A DNA stretch of 64,000 nucleotides, taken from NCBI GenBank assembly GCA_008638375.1, contig CM018051.1, positions 42,081,677-42,145,676 of the forward strand. The letters run 5' to 3'. The stretch's first letter is position 1. Each line of letters starts with the position of its first letter. The position numbers and the translations under genes are program-made. This DNA is from Nyssa sinensis (lineage: Eukaryota; Streptophyta; Magnoliopsida; Cornales; Nyssaceae). Under the pieces are notes generated by a model. That model was not told the DNA's origin. It did not search any database and saw only the letters and a program-made list of their open reading frames with translations. Of this stretch, positions 51,501 to 63,500 are shown piece after piece.

Positions 51501-54500
51501 AATTACATGGCAAGGCTTAAAAGTTTGAAGCCTTAATGAACAAAAACGTTAACTAAGCTATAAACCTCTACAAGGTTGCCCTCATTGGTCCAAAAGAAAA
51601 GAAAATGTAAAAACTTATCTTTAATGTAAAAAAGAGACTCTTTGACGCCCTAAAAAAACCTCATGTTGCGTTCCTTCCAAATGCACCAAATTAAGCAAAA
51701 AGTGGCCATCTTCCACTACCCGATGTCGCCCTTTAGACATGCAATACACCTTCCAAATAAGAAACACCTCCCTAATCTTTGCCTGCAAAACCCATTGAGT
51801 CCCAAAAAATGGAAAACACCAAACCCATTGGTCAATGGTACTCCTTTAGGTTTCTTCAGGAACTCAAAGGGATTGAGGTAAGGAGACCCATTGTCTTCTT
51901 TTCCTTTTGTCATAGTTATAAAGGCTTTCAATCAACTCATAAAGAGGGTAGAGGATGGGGGCTTATTGAAAGGATTTGAGGTGAAGGCTAGGAATGGTAA
52001 TTGGGGTAAGATTATCCCATCTCTTGTTCGCTGATGATAGTCTTGTGTTTTGCAAAGCTAAGAAGAGACATTTGAATTTATTGAGATGCATTTTGTTAAT
52101 CTTTGAGGTTGTTTTGATGTTGTGAGTGAACCTTGAGAAGAGTGAGATAATCCCTATTGGTGATGTAGAAGGGTGGGTCAAATGGTAAACTTAATGGGGC
52201 GCAGGGTGGGCTCCTTTCCATCCGTGCATCATGGGTTAGCTTTGGGGGCATCTCTAAAGGCTTGTGTCGTATGGGATCCTATCAGTGAGAAGTTCCAAAG
52301 GAAGTTCGCTGGGTGAAAATGCCAATATTTATCCAAGGGAGGGAGGCTAACTCTTATAAAGAGTTTCTTAGCCAATCTTCCTACTTATTATATGTCTCTT
52401 TTTCCCATTCCTTTTAAGGTTGCAAAAATGTTGGAGAAGATACAAAAGGATTTTTCTGGAGGAGTGGTGAAGAAGGGAGGAAATTCCATTTGGTGAGAAG
52501 GGAGAGAATCACCAAACCTATCAAAATAGGAGTGTAATACCACCCCGACCCGAGTTAGGCGGGACTGAACCGAGTTAGCCGGTACCCGACCCGGTGAACC
52601 CAGGCCATGACATGTAAACCCGAACCATAAGCTAAAAAATATACATATATATATATAATAATAAATAGTCTTAAATAAATAAATAAATAAATAAAAATGA
52701 AAACAAAATATATAATAATAATGATAAAAAATTTTAAATATATAAATATATATATATCAGATTGTGGTGTGTGTCGTGTGGGTGTGTGTGTGTTAGGTGT
52801 GTGTGTGTATGTGTGATGGAGTGTGCCACACTCAAGGTGGCATGGTGGGAGATGGAGTGTGTAAGTGGGTTGTGTGTGGCAGCGAACTTCAGGGCATGGA
52901 GGGGGTAGGCAAATTTGATTTAGAGAGAGAGAGAGAGAGAGAGAGGAAGTGAGATATATACATATATACATTAAACTACTTTTGAGAAAAGAGAAAATCA
53001 GAAGAAAAAAAAAAAGAAATCGGTAGGAAGAAGGAACAGAAGTTGGGAAGCATCGAGGAGAGTCTGAACCAGAGGGGAGAAGAGATCACACGGCTAGAAG
53101 AAGAGAGGTTGAAGCTAAAGGACTCTGGGGTATTCAGAAGTAGAAAACAGAAAGAAAGAAGGAGAAACAAGAAGAAAAAGGTAAGAAAACTCTATAATTT
53201 TCATGGTTCGAATTTGTTGGCTTTTTTGTATAATTGCCTAAAGCTTAAAGATAATTATATGGTTTTAAAGAACATGAAAAATGGTGAATTTAGGAAGAAA
53301 CCGCAGCTCATTTGGTTAACAAACGAGTGAGAAAAACTAATTTAAAGTTTGGAAGAAATTTTCGGGTCATTGAGCTTTTGAACGATTTAACTCATTTTAT
53401 GAATTGGGAATTATTGCCCATAAGTGCAACAGCTTGTAGGTAAAATTTGGGCTCAAAACAATGGCTAAAAAGCCATGAAAAAGTGAAAATTCAGTTCACC
53501 GGAAAGTTGGGACAGCTCACCGGAGCTGGCTGCAACTCCACTTTCCGAGGCCTTCCGATGGTCCAAATTAAATTCCGCTGGGCGTGCTGTGCGTGTTGGC
53601 TTTCTTGGGCTTGTGGGCCACGGGTCGGGTCGGGTCGGGTTGACCCGCCCAGCCACCCATGGTTTGGATCCAAGTATTTTATAATTTTTAAAATTTTAAA
53701 ATCATGGAATTGGGGCTGTTTGGACATAGAGATAGCAAATAGAAATTGGATTGGAATTGAGAATAAGGATAGCTTATCCAAGTTTAGATTTAATCCTTTG
53801 TTTGCCTATTCCAAATTGGAATAAGGCTTTGTGAAATTATAAATGTTACCCAAAAGTTATAATAATTATATTATGACCCAAGTAATAAAATATTCTTTAA
53901 TTAAATAATTATTTAAATAAGAAAAATTATGAAAATATCCCAAGTTCTAAAACAAGTCAAACGAAGTCCAAATAAAGTAAACAAATAGTGTATTTTGACT
54001 ATTTTGGACGTTCTGAACCCAATGGTGGGATTTGTTTTACGAGACGGGACTCCAAAAAATAAGACACGTTAAGGTATAAATTACCAAATTACCCCTAACG
54101 TACCCAAGACCAAATAAAAAGCCGAGAAGGTCTAAATTAACTTTCTTCAACATTCCAGACTCAATAGTAGAGTCCGTTTTATCAGATAAGATACTTAAAA
54201 ATTAACGGTTGAATTGTGATTATAGGGACCCTCGTTAAGGAAGGATTTTTGGAGTTAAGCTTTCGGAATTCAGGTGAGTATTTCATACCATATTGAGATA
54301 GACATTTTCAGTATAGATATAAATATTGAACTCTTTTATGATATATCGACATATGAAATCGTTTTCCTTTATAGCATTTGTTTAACAATTATACTGTATA
54401 CGTTTTGAATGACTTATTGACAACTATATTGTCTCCTTTGACTTAAGAAAATGTGTTTGTAAGATACTCAGACGTTCTGTGATTTTCTCACAATTGTTGA

Positions 54501-57500
54501 ACTGTTTTAACTAAACATCAAATAAAGAACTTGATTTGAGTAATTGAACTGCTATTGATGATTATTGATTTTGGATATGATTTGGTTATGATTTTGATGC
54601 TTTGAATAGAACACTCTTCTATGATTAATCACAATCGAATAGGTTGTGATTTATCGAACCCATCCCACAGGGTATATTGTGGTGAGCCGGTGTTGATACG
54701 GCATATCGAACTAGCTAGCCTATGATCTCAGTCAGCGAGGGTTAATTTGCTGACCATAGAAGTGGAATATATAATTTTGAATATGAATATTGAAAATTGA
54801 ACCATGAATCTGAATTATCGAACTATGATTTATTGAACTATGAATTTGGGTTATTGAACCATGAATCTGAATTATCGAACTATGAATTATTGAACTATGA
54901 ATTTGGGAATTGAACCATGATATTGAACTGTGATTTTGATTTATTGAACTATGTTATTGATTATCGATTTACGATTATCTTTGAATTGAGATATATTGGA
55001 ACTGCATTTGATACTGTTATCTTGTACCAAAATTAAGATAACATATGATATCTGATCATTGACATTTCAGTATTGAATTAAATAGTAGTTTTGAAACCCT
55101 TGGTATATTATGGAATGCTCACGAGCTGGGATACTCACGAGCTGTTGAGCTCATAGGATATTTTTATCCTATTTCAGGTGATGATATCGGAAAAGAAATA
55201 GCAGGTTCAGTCAGACTAGTTGGAAGCTTGTAAAGCTATGAACCCTTTTTGCAATAGGATTTTGCTAGTCGTGATGTAATGCTTTTGAAAATTTTGGACT
55301 GTATATCGAATATGACATCAGCAGGCTTTGGAAAAATTACATCATGTACTTTTTATAATTACTATGGAATGTATAAATAAATGACTAATGTTGACTTGAG
55401 TGTTGATTGACGCTTCCACAATAGAAAAAGAAATTTTATTCCACTGCATTTGATTAATGGAACATAGTAAAGTGTTGTGATCATTGAAAAAGGCTTCGGC
55501 AGCCGATCACGAACTGCTAATCCGCGTGGGCCGGGTTTCGGGTCGTGACAAGGAGGATTGGGGATAAAAAAACATTTCAGTGTTCAATAAGGCCTTGATG
55601 GAAAAGTGGCATTGGAGGTTTGGTGTAACGACCGATATGCTTTGGAAGAGGGTGGTTTTCTTCAAGTATAGGGTGGAGGAGAATGGCTGGTTCTTAAATA
55701 AAGAAGGGACCCTTCTGGGTGAGGTATTTGGAAGGCTATTTAGAAAGGACTGAATGATTTTGTCAATTTAGTTAGCTTGGAAGTGGGAGAGGGGAGTAAG
55801 GTGAAGTTTTGCGATGATAAGTGGTGTGGGGAGGTCCCTTTTAGGGAGAGGTTTCCTTTTTTGTACAGGCTTGCTCTCCATAGGGGGTCTCAAGTGGCGG
55901 ACTACTATTCTTTGGAAAAGAGCAGAGTGGTTTGCAACCCTTCTTTTAGGAGGAACTTGTTTGATTGAGAAGTAGTGGAGGTTGGGGTGTTTTTTGAAAC
56001 TTTTAATGGGTGTACAATGGTGGTGAGTAAAGAGGATTCTAGGGTTTGGATACTTGACTCTTCTAAGGAGTTCTCTGTTCACTCTGGTTATAAAGAATGG
56101 ACAAGAGGGAATGGGGTGCTCTTTCCTTAAAGGATGGTTTGGAAGTCTAATATCCCTCCTAGAGTGGCTTTTTTTGCTTGGGAATCTTCCTCGGAGGTTC
56201 ATAAACCTGGTCTTGTTTCTTGTGACATATATTGCAAAACTCACACTAGTTGGGGCTTAAATTTTGCAGGATACATGAGTAAAGATTTTCAAATATAAGT
56301 AAAGGTCACGCTAAACTAGAACCAATTTGCTCGTCCACTTCTAATTAATTGCAAGAAAAAGTAAATAAAGTAGGAAAAATTACCATTATTTTAGGTATAT
56401 CATAAAGAACCATTTCAAAATGAGAGATGTTGTAGGTGCAGTGATACTCACCAGTGTGCCTTTAACTTGAGTTGAAACGTGCCCTTTAGCACTGTCTGAC
56501 ACTAGCTTAGACAAGCCAAAATCTGCAACCTTTGCTGTTAGATTTTCATCCAACAGAATATTGGTGGACTTGACATCTCTGTGAATTATAGGGGGGTTTG
56601 CAAGCTCATGAAGATAAGCTAATCCCTTTGCCGAACCAAGAGCAATGCGAAGTCTTCTCTTCCAATCTAGATGAATACCGGATCTCCCTGCAACTCAAAA
56701 TACACATAATAATTCACAAATGCATGCTAAAAGAGATGGCAATGCATGGAGTTATGTCTCAAGTTCAACTTCTAGTTCTTGGTGGTGTAGAGATCCAAAA
56801 CAATTAACAACAATTCAATAATGATTTTAGGTAGAAAATGCAATTACACTACTTTATTTTGTGGCAAGCCAAAAGTTATGTCTTAATTCAAAAGGTCCAC
56901 ACAAGACTTTAAAAGGAATATAATAAATAAAATTATCATAACATTATCTAGAATGTTTTCAATGAACATATTGTAGAGGTAGTTTGGAAAAAGATTGAAA
57001 GTTCTTACATCAAGAAAATTGAACGGAGACCAGTATTCCTGAAGCAACACATATTACTTGAAGATGGAGTATGCCAAAGCTTCTAAATGCATTTAACAGA
57101 AAACCAGCCTTGGCCTTAGTTTTTCCAATTGATTTTTTAAAGGACTTCTTCAACAGTGCTACTTGCGGACAGTGGAAAGGGCTTCATTGTATCTAGAATA
57201 CAGGTTTGCGGAGAACCCAATTGCACACCATTATCAGAATTGGAGGCAAATACTATATTTAGGAAAGTGATTTATTCCTTCAACAATTTGTTTTTCTGCA
57301 CCAACTTGGAGCCCGGATTTCTAACATCCTTTGTAATTAGGATTGTTCTAGTCTGTATTTTTATTTTTTAGAGTCCTTTTTATGTTAGGACTAGGTTTAT
57401 AGATTTCTTTATACTATATTAAGGCATGCAACGGGTTTATGACAGAGACCTCGTTCTTCATCATTGTTATTTATAGATAAACCTTAGGGTTTTTATTTGA

Positions 57501-60500
57501 AGAAGCATAATTTAATCCTATATATTCTTCTCTTCTTCTAAATTTTGGTTTTATAACCTATAATTTAGGGCAATGCTACATTCCACTTCAGGACAAATAT
57601 TTGAATGTTCTGATTTCAGCTTTGCTTTCTGTTAAAAGAAATAAAATTTTCACGAATACAATTATAGTCATTTGTTTTGTTGAAAATGTCCATAACTGTG
57701 AGAAAACTAGAGTAGTTTCCCTTTGCAAGTTCAAGACTCAATTGGACTCGTAATTATCAAAAGCAACAAGTTGTCACCAGAAGGGTGTGTGATAGTAATC
57801 TAATGATATTTACGTTTGGTGGCATGATAGAATTAAGCCAAAGTGGAGACTGTTGGAGTTTTGTCTCAAATTGTAGTTGTGGACAACTTCAATTTCTATC
57901 ATAGTTCTAATTTTTAAAGTTACAAATATGTAGGAAATTTGGCAAACCATCTAACTAAACTAGGGCTATGCATAGAGTGGAATTGCAAAATATAATTTGT
58001 GTGGTGTGTCCCAAATAATTGAGACAAAGTATTGTTAACTTAAAATAGTTTTTTTTTTTTTTGTAGAAAAATTACTTTTAGGGATTTTCTTGTAGGAAAA
58101 AAATTATTATATTGGTATTCCTTATCGTGAAAGGAATTTTGCTTGGACTCTGTAAATGATAATTGAGAGTTAGTTTTTTTTTTTTTTTCTTCTAAAATAA
58201 ATTGAGTTTAAATTATGAAAGATTGGTTTTGGGTCTCCTTCTCTCTGTGGTTTTGGTTAGAATACTCCTTTTTTCTTTTTGTTTTCTTCCCCTGGGGTTT
58301 TAGGAAAACTTGTAATCTTTGTAGCCTTCATTAGTCTAATGAAGTCAATGGTCATTTTTATTCATGAATAATGCCTTACTGTCGACAGACCACATAAATT
58401 CTTATGTTTTGCTTTGAATTCTTTTCCATTTAGTTTTTGTACTTGTTTCTCCAGAACCAAACTCCAATACATTGCCTTTGTATAAAATATTTGAAATGGA
58501 TGTGAACTTACCTGCCAAGCTCTCTCTAAGAGTTCCATTTGGCATAAATTCGTACACCAGCATCTGTTCTCCTTGTTCAAAACAAAAACCCACAAGGCCG
58601 ACAAGATTCTTGTGATGAACTCGTGAAAGCAACTCAATTTCAGTCTTAAACTCAAGCCCACCTTGCATAGAACCTTGCTGAGCTCTTTTTATTGCAACTA
58701 CCTGCCCTCCAGAGAACATCCCTCTATAGACCTAAAGAAAATGGGAAAAATAAGTTGAAATTCAAGCAAGATTTCCTATGTTTCAACCAAGGACTTTGAC
58801 ATTTTACCTTTCCATAGCCCCCAGACCCAATCTCATTCCTTTCCGAGAAATGGTTTGTGCATTTTTTCAGTTCATTGTAAGAGAACCACCTAGCTCCCTT
58901 TAATTGTGGTGCACCGCCACTGTCTTTGCCGCTTGGAGCCCAAGATGCTGGAACACAGAAGACAAGGAAATAAGCCGACAAATTTCGGAAGATTACATCT
59001 CCCTAAACATACTAAATTCTTGCACTTTGCACTTTCGAAGATACGGGAATTACCAAATGGTTTACTTAATCCAATGGCTCTTTCAGCACGTTTCTTTTGT
59101 TGAACAGCATATATCCCTAATCCAACAAGCACCAGCACCAGAAAAGCACAACCAATTGTTATCCCAACAATTGCAGGCGAGCTCATAGAAGTATCCCCAT
59201 GATCAGCTGAAATATATTTTGTATTTTTTTAGAGTACTACATTCATTCTTAAGGTTGTCATTGTAAATGCATTTATAAAAGGGTATTAATTTGATTTACC
59301 TGGGAAATCATAAGCAGATGCTATAAAATAGTAGGGTCCAAACTCTTGAGGAGGCTTATAAGTTTGATTACTCAGAGCAAACCCCATCCTCAGGATCTCT
59401 GACCTACTAAAATATTTTCCAGTGGATGGAAAGAGTTCCAAGTGCATCTGAAGATAGTCATCAATATTGAAGAAGGGGTTTTGCAGAGAAACTGCACCAT
59501 GACTCAGGCCCAAATTCTCCCAGAGGCCCGTTTCTAAAGAATGGAACATACTATCATTAGACAACTCCCTGAAGGAGGGTCCCCTAAAATACAATGTCCC
59601 TTCATATGGATAAGCACAGTCACAGCTCTGAGGGCTGAGTTTCTGATTGGAGGAACATGATTTGCCCCCACAATTAACCAGGCTGGTAGAATAAGGCTTT
59701 GTAGTCGGTTGCTGCAGTTTACAATAATCGGCATTCGCGAGACTAACAGTGCACACTGGGTTTCCAATAAGTCTGGAGTACATAAATTGACAAATATGAA
59801 CAACGGTAGAGGGAAACAGTAGACTATCATTCACATAGACTATTAGGAGCACTTATCAAAATAGCAGACTATTAGGAGTAATGAACTCTCACATTAATGT
59901 ATTAGTGTATCCAGAACCCGGGGTTACTGATGTTATCTGGTTGTTCTGCAAATCAACAAGCTGCAGTTGCTGGCTGATGCTTTTACCCATGTTCAATGTG
60001 AAATTGAATGCATTGTTCCTCAATTTTCTGTTAAAAATTATAAGAAATCGCTACTTTTACTTTGCTCTTTTCATAAATATATTATTAAATTTTTCATGAT
60101 CTTCTATGTTAGGTGAACTTACACTTGTTGTATCTGTGGGAAACTAAAAATTTCTTCTGGCAGAGGGCCCCAGAGTGATCCATATTCTATAATCCTGAGA
60201 ACCACACCATAATTTTTCACTGGTTTAGGAAGTTTCAAATTTTGTATTGTAAATTACCGAAAACTCACAGAGTGGTGAGCGATTGTAAGGTTGAGAACCA
60301 AGCTGGAGCTTCTGATTGTCGAAAGGAGTTGTTGCTTAAGTCCCTGCGAAAAAAAAAGTAGCACAGGTTTCCGTCAGTCTACAAAGATACTGGTAAGTAG
60401 ATAAATTTGGATTACAGCAACACCTGTGCTATATTCTTACACATAATTGAGGGAGTTCATCCCAGCTAAGTCTGGTAATGGTCCAGACAGGTTATTGTGT

Positions 60501-63500
60501 GCTAAATTCCTACAAGAAAACAAATTTAGTCAATCACGCATATTAAAGTATTACTGATCCCAGGAAAAAAAGTACTCACAATTCAATGACATTTGTGAGG
60601 TTGTTGAGGTTTGATGGTACATTCCCTGACAGGGCATTTCTATCGAGCCGACTGTTGCAAGTTGGAAATGTGTGCATGCCAACCAAGACCAGGGAAAAAG
60701 GGTAATCATTTAAAAGAAAATGAGAAAACTTCTAAGAAGGATGAGTTAACAAGGCGATGAACATTACTTACAGAACCTCAAGAGTCTGAACGAATCCTAA
60801 TGTAGATGGAATTTCCTCTATGAATTGATTTCCGTCAAACAGTCTGTCATTGCAGAACCACAAGCAGTCAGGCGGATGATAATTGAGATTATAAACTGGT
60901 GGGTGAGATTTTCACTTACATGTGTATTAGTGTCATATCAGAGCTGAAAAGTCTTTCTGGAATTTTGCCTGAAAGCTGGTTTTTATTGAAATGACTGCAG
61001 GTTTTTAAAATCAGACGGTTGTTTGTGCAAGAAAAAGTGACACAAGGAATGTGAGTTTGCAAATCAAAATATACTAACAAGTGCTTTGCATTTTTAAGGA
61101 GGTTTAAGCCTGGGGTAGTGTTTGTTGAAATAGGGAGAGATCCTGTCAACTGATTTTCTGCCACATCTAGCCAATAGAGTTTGGAGAGACGACCCAAAGA
61201 AGGAGGTATTCCACCACTGAAGTTGTTTGAATTCAGAGCCCTGAAAAGGCAAGTAGTAAAGATCACACACTGTAATGTTCATTATGAAGGAAGATTTTAG
61301 TTTTAGCAGTTCTTACAAAAAGGATAGCTCTGCAAGATTGCCCAATTCATTTGGGATATTACCGTTGAAGCCACAGCCAGCTAGAATTCTGAGAGGCATA
61401 TAAATTAAAAAAGTTACTGGTTTTGTATATATTGCTTAAAAGGTTTACAGTTCAAACCGGAATGGGTTAAAAGTAAAAAAGCAGCCAGTTTATTGGATCT
61501 CACAATATGTTCAGCTTTTGCAGATCTCCTAACCGCGGAGAGAGGGAACCTGTGAGGCCTCCGTTGAATGAAAGGTCCCTGCATTGCAATAGAATAATTT
61601 CAGAAGGAGAGTGGTAATGAAAAGCATCAGCAGATGAGACCCATGTTTATTTATATGAATTGAATACTGACTGGTGCATATATATAGTATCTTTATTAAG
61701 AAAAGAATAGAGAGAACTCACAAGGAACTCAATTCAGTGAGCCCCCCGATATCACCACTTAGTTTTCCTGTAAGTCCCATACTTGATAATCCCCTGATGA
61801 TAGCAGTAGTACAAGTAAATGATAGAGTTTTCCACTCCAGTGGAACATTATATGTTTAAAGGTTGTAAAAACAAAGCATGATAAGGTGAAAGTGAAACAA
61901 TCGAAAAATAATACTCACAGATCAGTCACCCTTGAATTTTTGCAGGTGACCCCTTCCCAGGGTGCTCCACAAGGATCATCCGATTTCTCCCAGCTTGGCG
62001 GTGTGTTTTCCCACTGATCCTTAAGAGATTGGAGTGTCGCAGCTACGCCGTCACCATTTTACTCTAATTAAATATTCATACCCTATTTATTTGTAGGAAT
62101 AATAGGTTGTATATATGCGGAGAATCATCGGATAAATGCTGCTCCGTGCCTTTAAGCCTCAGCAATGACTCAATTTTATTTACACTAAAAATTTTATTTA
62201 AATTTAATGTTCTCCGTAATCACTTAATTTTTATTCAAACTCTTTTTAAAAATTTCTACTGTATCCTAAAATAATTCTCATTATTTTTCAAAAATTTAAA
62301 AGTTGGTTTGAACAATAATTTGAGTCTATGAATAATATTGTATTAATTTGAGTTTAATTTTTAAGTAAAAACAAATTTCGTATAAGTTTAAATTTACTGC
62401 TAAAGAGTCTTTTTAAGACTTTTTGAATCAAATTTGAGTTTAAGTATAAATTTGGTTCACTGCTAGAAATGTTCAACAAAACAAGAGGAGTTTTGATCCT
62501 AGTATCGAATGTTACGTCAGCCACAAGTGTGAATACTTGCGATTTGATTGACACGTGTATTATATGTATTTATTTCACGTACAATCAAGCGCTGCGGGTA
62601 ATACACAAGCCAATCAAATTACAAGTGTTGGACACTCGTAACTGACGCTAAGCATTTCTCTTTCTTATATTTATCGGCCTACAAGTTTGACTCCACACTA
62701 AACCTCCTCCTACTACTTGTTTATATGTCATTATTATAATTTGTTACATATATATTACACATGTATTTTTTTAATTTTTAATTTTTTACTTAAAATTAAA
62801 TAGTCAAATAATATATATATATATATAATTAAATGTGTTACAATAAAATTGTAATACATATGTTAGTAAGATAAAAATTCCTCCTCTCTAGTATAAAGCG
62901 AAGCAGTATCTAATTTTTAAAAGATAGCTTTGAATGAAATTTTTCAAAAAGAATGTCATCCTTATTTTTGTACTAATCACAATTAGTGATTTTCTTTAGA
63001 TGTGTCCCTTTAAAAATATCTCAACAAAGGACATCGTTAGAGACACATCTTAGAAAAACGTTTTTAAAATGAGTAGAGCGGCATTTGAAAACGTTTTTAA
63101 AACTTTTGGACAAAAAAACAAAGACAATTTAAAATAGAAAAGAAAAAAGTAAAGAAAAAAAAAAGAAAAAATTCATACACATCTTATTTGAAAATGTTCA
63201 GGAGAGAGAATAGAAAAAAAAATTATTATGTTTTGTTAGAATAGTTAATGAAAAAGGAAAAAAAAGTATATATAAATATTTGATAAATGATAATTGATAC
63301 TTATATTTTTTTTTATTTGATAAATTGCATTAGTTTTTAACTCATATATTGAAGGCTATTTTTGATATTTTAAAAAATTTCATTAAATCAACTTTAGTTG
63401 ATCAGATTTTCCTGCCTAACTTTCTGTTTTTCTCTGTCATAATAATCCTAGTGGTATCACTCCACTTGAAATTTTTTCGTTCTTTCAAATCATCCAATCG

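Larger units (their letters stand above)
38597..56451 (-). other. Intron 18, about 17.9 kb, packed with transposons
   Basis: Starts GTGAGTATC and ends TTGCAG on the minus strand. It holds, from low to high coordinates: plain AT-rich intron, an 82-bp duplication, Gypsy LTR remains with a hAT MITE, a TRIM, a solo LTR with a nested Copia, plain intron, two LINE pieces, and a second solo LTR. Neighbouring introns are mostly around 75-400 bp, the longer ones near 1.8 kb. Confidence 0.92.

Noticed and set aside
55768..56244. 158-codon minus-strand ORF
   Set aside because: Shadow of the plus-strand LINE ORF2 region.
57840..58340. Solo LTR in intron 17
   Set aside because: A start-like TGTTGGAGTTTTG follows a purine tract, but no matching end or duplication was found.
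58890..59188. Plus- and minus-strand ORFs around the transmembrane exon
   Set aside because: They read through introns or the opposite strand of exons 15-16; the spliced model explains the region.
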